A stretch of 64,000 nucleotides of DNA from Winogradskyella sp. (GTDB lineage Bacteria; Bacteroidota; Bacteroidia; Flavobacteriales; Flavobacteriaceae), in NCBI RefSeq assembly GCF_028282165.1, contig NZ_JANQIM010000033.1:310001-374000 (forward strand), in the 5' to 3' direction. Shown here piece after piece: positions 55,384-63,354 of this stretch. The notes under the pieces were generated by a model that ran no database searches, was not told the DNA's origin, and worked only from the letters and a program-made list of their open reading frames with translations. The position numbers and the translations under genes were made by a program. The number at the start of each line of letters is the position of its first letter. Position 1 is the first letter of the stretch.

Positions 55384-55413
55384 ATTTGCCGTTATAAATC
55401 ATTCTAGGATTTC

Positions 55414-56640
55414 GTGGACATTCATATTCTCAAATCAACGATTAATCGCAAATCGTCCTTAACCATTACAGGCTCTAAAAGTGAGTCTAATAGATTGCTG
55501 TTATTGCAAGCACTATATCCTAATGTAAGAATAGATAATCTATCTAATTCAGATGATTCAGTGCTTATGCAAAAGGCTTTAGCTTCTAACGAGAACCTTA
55601 TTGATATTCATCATGCAGGTACAGCCATGCGCTTTTTAACGGCATATTTTTCTGTTCAAGAAGGGCGGGAAGTCGTCTTAACGGGCTCTCAAAGAATGAA
55701 AGAGCGACCAATGAAAATCCTTGTGGATGCCTTGAAAGATTTGGGTGCTGACATTCAGTATATATCGAATGAAGGGTTTCCGCCATTACGAATTAAAGGT
55801 AAAAGATTGGTTAATTCTGAAGTGACATTAAAAGCCAATGTGAGCAGTCAATACATTTCGGCGTTGTTATTAATTGCGTCAAGATTAGATAATGGGCTAG
55901 AAATTACTTTAGATGGAAAGATTACTTCAGTTCCTTACATTAAGATGACATTGCATCTTTTAGACCAATTAGGAATTGAAACCAGCTTTAAGAGTAATGT
56001 TATTTCAGTTGAACCCTTATCGCAAAGCTTCGAATCCAAAATAGTTGTCGTTGAGTCCGATTGGTCTTCAGCATCTTACTTCTACAGTTTAGCTGCTTTA
56101 AGTGAGTTAAATACAGAAATAACGTTATCTACATATAAAAAAGAATCTCTTCAGGGAGATTCAGTGTTGGCCGAGCAATATCAGTTGTTTGGTGTAGAAA
56201 CAAGTTTTGAAGATAACCGTATTAAGCTAAGAAAGGCATCAATGGTAGATGATCAATCGTCAATCAATCTCGATTTGAGTGATGCTCCAGACATAGCGCA
56301 GACTATCGTTGTGACGGCTTTTGGACTTGGATTAGAATGTTACTTAACAGGTTTACATACCTTAAAAATCAAGGAGACCGATCGCTTAGTAGCCTTAAAA
56401 ACAGAGCTAGAAAAACTAGGTGCAGAAGTTACCATTACCGACTCGACCTTACATCTTAAGTTTTCTAATACTATAAAAAATGATGTTTCTATAGCCACTT
56501 ACAACGACCATAGAATGGCCATGGCATTTGCCCCCTTAGGACTAAAAACATCCCTAAAGATTGAAAATTCAGATGTGGTGAGTAAATCCTATCCCCAATT
56601 TTGGGAGGATTTAAGTACTTTAGGATTCCGTTTAAAATAA
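55414..56640 (+). CDS. aroA: 3-phosphoshikimate 1-carboxyvinyltransferase (EPSP synthase)
   Basis: Adds enolpyruvate to shikimate-3-phosphate in the shikimate pathway. 408 residues, a little shorter than the E. coli enzyme, with TGSKSESNRLLLLQAL near residue 18, HHAGTAMRFLTAYF near residue 68, GSQRMKERPM, and late KIKETDRL and YNDHRMAMA. Starts with GTG at 55,414. A TAGATTTG (55,381-55,388) that overlaps the preceding stop codon could act as a -7 box. Physically separate from the aromatic operon at 40-44 kb. Confidence 0.95.
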   Translation: MDIHILKSTINRKSSLTITGSKSESNRLLLLQALYPNVRIDNLSNSDDSVLMQKALASNENLIDIHHAGTAMRFLTAYFSVQEGREVVLTGSQRMKERPMKILVDALKDLGADIQYISNEGFPPLRIKGKRLVNSEVTLKANVSSQYISALLLIASRLDNGLEITLDGKITSVPYIKMTLHLLDQLGIETSFKSNVISVEPLSQSFESKIVVVESDWSSASYFYSLAALSELNTEITLSTYKKESLQGDSVLAEQYQLFGVETSFEDNRIKLRKASMVDDQSSINLDLSDAPDIAQTIVVTAFGLGLECYLTGLHTLKIKETDRLVALKTELEKLGAEVTITDSTLHLKFSNTIKNDVSIATYNDHRMAMAFAPLGLKTSLKIENSDVVSKSYPQFWEDLSTLGFRLK

Positions 56641-56652
56641 AGTTCTAATTAC

Positions 56653-56684
56653 TTGACAAGGCCTATTTTGAGATTGTATATTTG
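56653..56684 (+). promoter_or_regulatory. Promoter of queA
   Basis: TTG (56,653-56,655; part of TTGACA), 21-base spacer, TATATTTG (56,677-56,684): full consensus, start near 56,690. This shows that a coding start at TTG 56,653 would be wrong. Confidence 0.7.
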
Positions 56685-56712
56685 CAACTTCAAAAAAATT
56701 AAACGTCGCACT

Positions 56713-57762
56713 ATGAAATTATCGCACTTCAACTTTAACCTACCAGAAGAATTATTGGCAGAACATCCAGCAGAGCATAGAGATGAATCTCGGCTAATGG
56801 TTTTAGATAGAGCAAATCAAACTATCGAACACAGACTATTTAAGGATGTTATCGATTATTTTGACGAGGGGGATGTCATGATTTTGAACAATACCAAAGT
56901 GTTTCCTGCTAGACTTTATGGTAATAAGGAAAAAACAGGTGCACGTATTGAGGTTTTTTTACTACGCGAATTAAACCAAGATCAGCGTTTATGGGATGTT
57001 TTGGTAGATCCAGCACGTAAAATTAGAATTGGTAACAAACTTTATTTTGGTGATGATGAAACTTTAGTCGCTGAGGTTATTGATAATACGACATCTAGAG
57101 GTCGTACCCTGCGTTTTCTTTACGATGGATCTTACAATGATTTTAGAAGAAAATTAACCGAATTAGGGGAAACACCACTTCCAAAATATATAAAGCGTGC
57201 CGTAGAACCAGAAGATGAAGAACGCTATCAAACCATATTTGCTAAAAATGAAGGCGCAGTAGCAGCACCAACGGCAGGATTACATTTTTCAAAGCACTTA
57301 TTAAAGCGATTAGAGATTAAAGGTGTGGATATGGCAGAAGTAACACTTCACGTAGGGTTGGGGACCTTTAATCCAGTAGAAGTAGAAGATTTGTCAAAGC
57401 ACAAAATGGACAGTGAGGAAATTGTTATAACCGAGCGTGCCGCTGAAATTGTCAATAGAGGAATTGATAATAAGAAACGCGTATGTGCAGTAGGTACAAC
57501 ATCCATGCGTACTATAGAGAGTTCTGTGTCTTCAAATGGTCACTTAAATCCGTTTGAAGGTTGGACTAATAAATTTATTTTCCCACCTTACGATTTTAGT
57601 ATAGCCAATAGTATGATAACTAATTTCCATACGCCAAAATCTACTTTATTAATGATGATATCTGCTTTTGCAGGACACGATTTTGTAAAGCACGCATATG
57701 AAGAAGCGGTAAAAGAAAAGTATAGATTTTATTCTTATGGCGATGCTATGTTGATTATCTAA
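56713..57762 (+). CDS. queA: S-adenosylmethionine:tRNA ribosyltransferase-isomerase
   Basis: Makes epoxyqueuosine in tRNA by transferring ribosyl from SAM. From ATG 56,713 it has 349 residues with the standard N-terminus [32 protein letters not shown]. Later motifs are [19 protein letters not shown] and [10 protein letters not shown] (active-site region), and [13 protein letters not shown]. Monocistronic: own promoter upstream and a terminator at 57,784-57,820. Confidence 0.96.
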   Translation: MKLSHFNFNLPEELLAEHPAEHRDESRLMVLDRANQTIEHRLFKDVIDYFDEGDVMILNNTKVFPARLYGNKEKTGARIEVFLLRELNQDQRLWDVLVDPARKIRIGNKLYFGDDETLVAEVIDNTTSRGRTLRFLYDGSYNDFRRKLTELGETPLPKYIKRAVEPEDEERYQTIFAKNEGAVAAPTAGLHFSKHLLKRLEIKGVDMAEVTLHVGLGTFNPVEVEDLSKHKMDSEEIVITERAAEIVNRGIDNKKRVCAVGTTSMRTIESSVSSNGHLNPFEGWTNKFIFPPYDFSIANSMITNFHTPKSTLLMMISAFAGHDFVKHAYEEAVKEKYRFYSYGDAMLII

Positions 57763-57783
57763 TTGAGATTAAAACATATGATT

Positions 57784-57820
57784 AAGCCTCTGAATTAATT
57801 AAATTTTGGAGGCTTTTTTT
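57784..57820 (+). terminator. Rho-independent terminator after queA
   Basis: AAGCCTC / GAGGCTT with an 18-base loop and a T-run. Confidence 0.7.
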
Positions 57821-57846
57821 ATTCAATGGAATACATTTCAATTAAG

Positions 57847-57854
57847 TACTTTTG
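57847..57854 (+). promoter_or_regulatory. -7 element of rlmN, very close to the start codon
   Basis: TACTTTTG fits TAnnTTTG and ends 6 bases before the ATG at 57,861, so transcription would begin at or next to the start codon (leaderless mRNA). No clear TTG -33 box. Confidence 0.45.
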
Positions 57855-57860
57855 CATTTA

Positions 57861-58904
57861 ATGGAGATTAAAAAGAAGGACATACGAGCATTGACTAAAG
57901 ATCAGTTGAGAGCATTCTTTGTAAAGCAAGGAGATAAGGCTTTTAGGGGAAATCAGGTCTATGAGTGGTTATGGCAAAAGTCTGTGCATAGTTTTGAAGA
58001 TATGACCAACATATCTTTAAAAACAAGAAAAATGCTCAAAGATAACTTTGTGATTAATCATATAAAAGTAGATCAGATGCAGCGGAGCTCGGATGGTACT
58101 ATAAAAAATGCCGTAAGATTGCACGATGATCTGGTGGTTGAGTCGGTATTAATACCAACACCTTCTCGCACTACGGCGTGTGTGTCTTCTCAGGTAGGCT
58201 GTAGTTTAGACTGTAGATTCTGTGCTACGGCTAGATTAAAGCGTATGCGTAATCTCAATCCAGATGAGATATACGATCAGGTTGTTGCAATTGATAATGA
58301 GAGCAGGTTATATTATGGAAGGCCTCTGAGTAATATTGTTTTTATGGGCATGGGAGAACCCCTTATGAATTATAATAATGTGCTTAAAGCCATAGATAAG
58401 ATTACTTCACCAGAAGGCTTGGGAATGTCTCCAAAGCGTATCGTAGTCTCTACTTCTGGAGTACCAAAAATGATTAAAAAAATGGCAGATGATGACGTTA
58501 AATTTAAGCTAGCGGTATCCTTGCATTCTGCTATAGATGAGGTAAGGACGTCCATAATGCCGTTCAATGCTACGTTTCCATTAACTAAACTGCGGGAAGC
58601 TCTACAATACTGGTATGCCAAAACTAAAAATAGAATTACATATGAGTATGTCGTTTGGGACGGTATTAATGATACAAAAACGGATGTTGATGCATTAGTG
58701 GAGTTTTGCAAATTTGCACCAAGTAAAGTTAATCTTATAGAATACAATCCAATCGATGATGGTGAGTTTCAACAAGCAGGCTCAAAGGCTTTGGATATGT
58801 ATGTCAATGTTCTAGAAGCCAACAATATTACGGTAACCGTTAGACGGAGTAGAGGTAAGGATATTGATGCTGCCTGTGGGCAGTTAGCCAATAAAGGACA
58901 ATAA
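57861..58904 (+). CDS. rlmN: 23S rRNA (A2503-C2)/tRNA (A37-C2) methyltransferase, radical SAM
   Basis: Methylates A2503 of 23S rRNA using a [4Fe-4S] cluster and two SAM. From ATG 57,861, 347 residues. N-terminal helical domain (QVYEWLWQKSVHSFEDMTNI), radical SAM triad in CSLDCRFC (near residue 118), GMGEPLMN, and the catalytic C-terminal Cys in DIDAACGQL near residue 340. An in-frame TTG 9 bases earlier lies within the promoter and is rejected. Confidence 0.95.
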   Translation: MEIKKKDIRALTKDQLRAFFVKQGDKAFRGNQVYEWLWQKSVHSFEDMTNISLKTRKMLKDNFVINHIKVDQMQRSSDGTIKNAVRLHDDLVVESVLIPTPSRTTACVSSQVGCSLDCRFCATARLKRMRNLNPDEIYDQVVAIDNESRLYYGRPLSNIVFMGMGEPLMNYNNVLKAIDKITSPEGLGMSPKRIVVSTSGVPKMIKKMADDDVKFKLAVSLHSAIDEVRTSIMPFNATFPLTKLREALQYWYAKTKNRITYEYVVWDGINDTKTDVDALVEFCKFAPSKVNLIEYNPIDDGEFQQAGSKALDMYVNVLEANNITVTVRRSRGKDIDAACGQLANKGQ

Positions 58905-58930
58905 AAAAAGCGGCCATCGCCGCTTTTTTT
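58903..58930. terminator. Bidirectional terminator after rlmN
   Basis: AAAAAAGCGG-CCATCG-CCGCTTTTTT, a T-run on either strand; serves rlmN and the minus-strand T9SS gene. Confidence 0.85.
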
Positions 58931-58948
58931 GTTGTGTTAAAAACATTC

Positions 58949-60460
58949 TTAATTCTTTAAAAACTTAATGGTTTCAGAGCTGCCATTTGCAAAAACTTTT
59001 GCTAAATAAATACCGTCATTTAAAGATGATAGATTAATAGACCCTGTTGTACCAGATAAAGCTTTAGATAATACATTTTGACCTAAAATTGAATAAATTT
59101 CGACATTGGTCATTTCTAAATTAGAAGACTCTAAATTAAGTGTATTGGATACTTTATTATAAAAATGCGAAAATTCGTTAGAATTAAAATCCTCAGTACT
59201 TAACTGGCTGGTAATGCTTAGATCATCTATAAAAACTGAATTTGCTTCTGCAACTCCCATTAGTAATGCAGTTTTATCTCTTACACCAAAATAGTAGCTG
59301 CCATCTGATGGTGGTATAAATGTTGCCATTCGTTGTTCATACGTAACATTATTTAAACCATCTAAAGTAGCTAAAACGGTATTTGTTGTGCCATCATTTG
59401 TCGTTGCAACTATTATTTCAATATCCTTTGCAGGTCTCGTAGCAGAAGATAATTGAAAATTACGTTGGTTAAACATAAAAGTATATTCATTAGCCGTAGT
59501 TAGATCAAAAGGACCAATATAAAAAGTAGCATCTGCAGCAGCATCTGTGAATGTACTATTAGAAAACAGAATAGCTACACCACTGTTTGCAAAATCATTT
59601 GTTGTGTCACCATCTGTGGTGTCATCTACATTATAATTCCATGAACCTGTAGGTTCAAAGAAAGACAACCCGAAATTTAATAGCAACGCTTGGTTTGCGT
59701 CTGCTTCTAAATCTTCGGTAAATGGTAACGTACTAAAATCAGGACTTGTACCTACCACTATTTCAGCGTAATTAGAAAAATCACCAGCTCCACAATCTTG
59801 TCTAACAAAAACGCCGTAAGAAACTCCTGGTGTTAATCCAGATATCTGGTATGAGTCTCCACTTGTAATTGTCGCTGTGTTGCCTCCACCTCCTTGTGTA
59901 TACGGAAAAGTACCCCATTCTACTTCAAAATTACCCACTATGTCGGTTGATATATCAACTGTTGTGGTAGTAAAATCGTCGAATGTTACAACTGGAGATA
60001 AACAGGATACAGCGGTTTCCGTTAACTCAAATTGAAATGCACCTGCACTCCATCTATCATCAAAAGCAATGTAATAGGTTGAGCCATTTGTGGCATTAAA
60101 TGACGTGGCAGATCTATAATCCATACCAGCAGTGTCTATATCATCGTTACCTGCTATACAGGTTAAAGAGCCACAACTGCCAGAATAGACATGTAGTCGA
60201 GTATCAGCAAAAGCACTAGTGGTGCCAACAGCCGTTGTAATATCAACTACTGCGTCAGTGGATGCAGTATAAACGTACCACTCACCTGCCATGGCACCAG
60301 ATCCATTGGCAGCACAGATAGGGTCTGGCACCTCGGTGCCATTTACTGCTATAACAGTATACAAACCAGGGCCTATTGACTGTGCGGTAGCACAAGTGTC
60401 TTGAGCATCGTTAAATTGAAAGGCTAATAGAGCCAATACTAACAAAGTAATTTTTTTCAT
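58949..60460 (-). CDS. T9SS-exported protein with fibronectin-like domain
   Basis: 503 residues. Signal peptide ending FNDAQ, an N-terminal beta-sandwich (about 20-150; CATAQSIGPGLYTV, YVYTASTDAVVDITT, YIAFDDRW) of the kind found in flavobacterial peptidase-associated and cell-surface proteins, a fibronectin type III-like domain (about 155-240), a jelly-roll/choice-of-anchor-like segment (about 245-415), and a T9SS type A sorting tail (LNLESSNLEMTNVEIYSILGQNVLSK). No catalytic motif seen; adhesion or binding is a guess. A hairpin followed by a T-run precedes its ATG. Confidence 0.8.
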   Translation of the reverse strand: MKKITLLVLALLAFQFNDAQDTCATAQSIGPGLYTVIAVNGTEVPDPICAANGSGAMAGEWYVYTASTDAVVDITTAVGTTSAFADTRLHVYSGSCGSLTCIAGNDDIDTAGMDYRSATSFNATNGSTYYIAFDDRWSAGAFQFELTETAVSCLSPVVTFDDFTTTTVDISTDIVGNFEVEWGTFPYTQGGGGNTATITSGDSYQISGLTPGVSYGVFVRQDCGAGDFSNYAEIVVGTSPDFSTLPFTEDLEADANQALLLNFGLSFFEPTGSWNYNVDDTTDGDTTNDFANSGVAILFSNSTFTDAAADATFYIGPFDLTTANEYTFMFNQRNFQLSSATRPAKDIEIIVATTNDGTTNTVLATLDGLNNVTYEQRMATFIPPSDGSYYFGVRDKTALLMGVAEANSVFIDDLSITSQLSTEDFNSNEFSHFYNKVSNTLNLESSNLEMTNVEIYSILGQNVLSKALSGTTGSINLSSLNDGIYLAKVFANGSSETIKFLKN

Positions 60461-60467
60461 AAAAAAT

Positions 60468-60492
60468 ATTTTAGGATTAATTGTCCTAAAAT
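60468..60492 (-). promoter_or_regulatory. Inverted repeat in the leader of the T9SS gene
   Basis: ATTTTAGGA (60,468-60,476) and TCCTAAAAT (60,484-60,492), spacer 7. In gene orientation the hairpin is followed by a run of T and then, at once, the ATG at 60,460. The remainder of 60,493-60,666 shows no gene. Confidence 0.5.
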
Positions 60493-60666
60493 AGTAAATA
60501 ATTATTTATTGTCTATGTTTAATCGTTAAGATTCAATTTGACTTGGAAAAGGAACACTATATCAGAATTATTCTACATCTATTTGATAGATGGACGGTTG
60601 ATCTTTTAATTTTAGAATTGGTGAATTTAACTAGGCTGATCTCTATTTTTTAAGTGATGAAGACAC

Positions 60667-60699
60667 AAAAAAAAGTCCCAATATTTGGGACTTTTTTTA
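60667..60699 (-). terminator. Terminator of the choice-of-anchor T9SS gene
   Basis: AAAAAGTCCCAA-TATT-TTGGGACTTTTT-type stem with long A and T runs on each side; symmetric, ending the minus-strand gene at 60,717. Confidence 0.85.
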
Positions 60700-60716
60700 C
60701 TTTTTTTAAATAAATA

Positions 60717-61547
60717 TTAGCTCTTAATAAATTTAACAGTTTTAGAGTTACCATTAATATAAATTTTCGCTAAATAAATGCCATCTCTTATTTCTGAAAC
60801 ATTAATAGATTCGTTAGAACTTGTAAGTTGTTTTGTGATTACATTTTGTCCTAAAATTGAAAATATTTCAATTCTTGTAAAGTTTTCATTAGAAGAATTA
60901 ATGACTAAATCTTCTGTTATGTTGTTATAATTGTAAGAGAAAGAATTTGCAGTAAATTCATCTACGCTTAATGTAGTTGCATTTACTTCCAAATCATCAA
61001 CAGATAAAAAGTCTTGATCGGTACAGTCCCAGTGTCTAAATGCAATATAGACTACAGGCTCTCCAGCAAGACTCGATATATCAAGACTTTGAGGAGTTGG
61101 GGTTCCTGTATTTCCAACATCACCTAAGGTTTGAGTCATTGAAGTAGCTGAATTAATCAATACAGCTATATCATTACTTGTTCCAACATGAACACTGTAC
61201 TTTTCTTCATCCCAAGATTGGGCAGCTACTTGAGTTATCCAGTTCACAGTAATGGTGCCTCCAGCATTAGTTAAATCAATAGCCGGAGATACAGCCCAAT
61301 TATCTGGGAATAGTGGTGCACCCTGCCACGATCTGGAAATAAAAGAAACTGGAGTAACGGGATTAGGTGGCGTTGCAGTATCTTGAATTTGAAATATATC
61401 CCCCCAATTATTTCCATCGCCGTCAGAGTCGGTTAAGGTCCAATCAGAAACATCTTCATCGTTGAAGTCATCTGACCAAATAATGTTTTGTGCATTGTTT
61501 AAATTAAATAATACTAATGCAAATAAAAGTAAAGTAATTTTTTTCAT
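60717..61547 (-). CDS. T9SS-exported choice-of-anchor J domain protein
   Basis: 276 residues. Signal peptide ending LNNAQ. A jelly-roll domain of the choice-of-anchor J type (about 20-190) is visible as WSDDFNDEDVSDWTLTDSDGDGNNWGD, WAVSPAIDLTNAGGTITVNW, YSVHVGTS and VYIAFRHWDCTDQDFLSVDDLEV. It ends with a T9SS sorting tail (IEIFSILGQNVITK, DGIYLAKIYING). Its tail is very similar to that of the adjacent T9SS gene. Function unknown, presumably surface or secreted. Confidence 0.82.
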   Translation of the reverse strand: MKKITLLLFALVLFNLNNAQNIIWSDDFNDEDVSDWTLTDSDGDGNNWGDIFQIQDTATPPNPVTPVSFISRSWQGAPLFPDNWAVSPAIDLTNAGGTITVNWITQVAAQSWDEEKYSVHVGTSNDIAVLINSATSMTQTLGDVGNTGTPTPQSLDISSLAGEPVVYIAFRHWDCTDQDFLSVDDLEVNATTLSVDEFTANSFSYNYNNITEDLVINSSNENFTRIEIFSILGQNVITKQLTSSNESINVSEIRDGIYLAKIYINGNSKTVKFIKS

Positions 61548-61620
61548 AAAGTTTGATTTTGATTAATAGCTTTAAAGTTACAAATAATTATCTTTTAATA
61601 ATGTTAAAATTGGATTATTG

Positions 61621-61640
61621 AATTTTTATCGATAAAAATT
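61621..61640. promoter_or_regulatory. 20-base perfect palindrome at the polyprenyl synthetase promoter
   Basis: AATTTTTATCGATAAAAATT is its own reverse complement. It lies 11 bases upstream of the -7 box TAATTTTG (61,652-61,659), where the -33 box should be. Candidate operator. Confidence 0.5.
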
Positions 61641-61678
61641 GCCGTTATTCGTAATTTTGCAATGTTTTTTGCCTGTAA

Positions 61679-62656
61679 ATGAAAATAACCGAACAAATAA
61701 AGCAGCCCATTGCCTATGAAATGGAACTTTTTGAGCAAAAGTTTCAGCTCTCTATGGCCAGTAAGGTGGCATTGTTGAATAGAATTACACATTATATTGT
61801 TAACCGAAAGGGAAAACAAATGCGCCCCATGTTCGTCTTTTTAGTGGCTAAGATGCTAAATAATGGGGAGGTCAGTGAGCGGACATATCGAGGTGCGTCC
61901 GTTATTGAACTCATTCATACGGCAACCTTAGTGCATGATGATGTAGTAGATGATAGCAATAGACGACGAGGATTCTTTTCTATAAATGCACTTTGGAAAA
62001 ACAAAATCGCGGTCCTCATAGGTGACTATTTACTGTCTAAGGGTCTACTGCTTTCAATTGATAATAATGATTTCGATCTATTGAAGATCATATCAGTAGC
62101 TGTTAGGGAAATGAGTGAGGGCGAATTACTTCAAATTGAAAAAGCCAGACAGCTCGATATTACCGAAGCCATCTATTACGATATAATTCGACAGAAGACA
62201 GCCACACTTATTGCCGCATGTTGCAGTTTGGGGGCAGCATCCGTAAAACCAAATTCTACCGAAGTTGACACAATGCGTAAGTTTGGAGAACTTATAGGTA
62301 TGGCATTTCAAATTAAAGACGATTTGTTTGACTATGGTGAAGAAAAAATCGGTAAGCCTACAGGTATTGACATTAAGGAACAGAAAATGACTTTACCATT
62401 AATCCATGTCTTAAACAATTGTTCGAATAAAGAGAAATCCTGGCTTATTAATTCTGTTAAAAATTATAACAAGGACAAGAAGCGCGTTAATGAAGTTATA
62501 GCATTTGTAAAGTCTAATGGAGGGCTGGAGTATGCGATTTCGAAAATGAAAGCCTTTCAAGAAGAAGCACTAAATTTATTAGATTATTATCCTGAATCAC
62601 CATACAAATCTTCACTAAAGTTAATGGTTGATTATGTTATTGATAGAAAAAAATAA
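61679..62656 (+). CDS. Polyprenyl diphosphate synthase
   Basis: Trans-prenyltransferase extending isoprenyl diphosphates, probably for the menaquinone side chain. 325 residues with both aspartate-rich motifs: LVHDDVVDDSNRRRG (DDxxD, near residue 83) and FQIKDDLFDYG (near residue 213), plus GKQMRPMFVFL near 43 and GDYLLSKG. Chain length cannot be given from inspection. The -7 box ends 19 bases before the ATG. Confidence 0.93.
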   Translation: MKITEQIKQPIAYEMELFEQKFQLSMASKVALLNRITHYIVNRKGKQMRPMFVFLVAKMLNNGEVSERTYRGASVIELIHTATLVHDDVVDDSNRRRGFFSINALWKNKIAVLIGDYLLSKGLLLSIDNNDFDLLKIISVAVREMSEGELLQIEKARQLDITEAIYYDIIRQKTATLIAACCSLGAASVKPNSTEVDTMRKFGELIGMAFQIKDDLFDYGEEKIGKPTGIDIKEQKMTLPLIHVLNNCSNKEKSWLINSVKNYNKDKKRVNEVIAFVKSNGGLEYAISKMKAFQEEALNLLDYYPESPYKSSLKLMVDYVIDRKK

Positions 62657-62775
62657 TTTATTAGATTCTGAAAATCAGTTTTTTAAGTAAAAAACAAAAT
62701 ATTTTTTACTATCTAGACAACCATTTGTAAAACATTTGCGTCTTTATCAATAGAAGTGCAATCGTAACCATTAGG

Positions 62776-63354
62776 ATGAAAGTTATACAACTTCATAATG
62801 CCGATAACTATCGGAACGAAACAAAACTTATACAAAGAGCAGCGAAAAATAATCGTGAAGCACAGCATATATTATATGAGTTACATGCGCCAAAAATGTT
62901 AAGTGTTTGCAGATATTACATTAAGGATGTTCATCAAGCAGAAGAAGTAATGCTAAATGGTTTTTTTAAAGTATTTAAACACTTAAAGACATTTAAAAAC
63001 GAAGGGAGTTTTGAAGGTTGGGTACGACGAATTATGGTTAGGGAAGCGATTTCTTATTTAAGGCAAAAAAAAGCCATTGAGTTTGCCACTGAGAATGAAC
63101 ATTTAGAGCATGATTACGGTAATAACATCAAAACCAATATAGAAGTCGCTGAAATTCAGCAACTCATAGATAATCTACCGGAAGGTTATAGAATGGTATT
63201 CGTCATGTATGCCATAGAGGGATACAAACACAACGAAATTGCAGAATTATTAAATATTTCGGAAGGTACCTCTAAATCGCAACTGTTTAAAGCTAGACAA
63301 ATGCTGCAGAAAAAAATTAAGGAATTAAATAACAGTAGTTATGGCACCAATTAA
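62776..63354 (+). CDS. ECF-type RNA polymerase sigma factor
   Basis: 192 residues. Region 2 (about 25-95; LYELHAPKMLSVCRYYIKDVHQAEEVMLNGFFKVFKHL, FEGWVRRIMVREAISYLR) and region 4 (about 130-185; LIDNLPEGYRMVFVMYAIEGYKHNEIAELLNISEGTSKSQLFKAR). It overlaps the next gene by 14 bases, as is usual for sigma/anti-sigma pairs. Target promoters unknown. Confidence 0.93.
   Translation: MKVIQLHNADNYRNETKLIQRAAKNNREAQHILYELHAPKMLSVCRYYIKDVHQAEEVMLNGFFKVFKHLKTFKNEGSFEGWVRRIMVREAISYLRQKKAIEFATENEHLEHDYGNNIKTNIEVAEIQQLIDNLPEGYRMVFVMYAIEGYKHNEIAELLNISEGTSKSQLFKARQMLQKKIKELNNSSYGTN

Noticed and set aside
56653..56712. Upstream TTG start for queA
   Set aside because: This TTG is the -33 element of a consensus promoter, and the normal N-terminus begins at 56,713.
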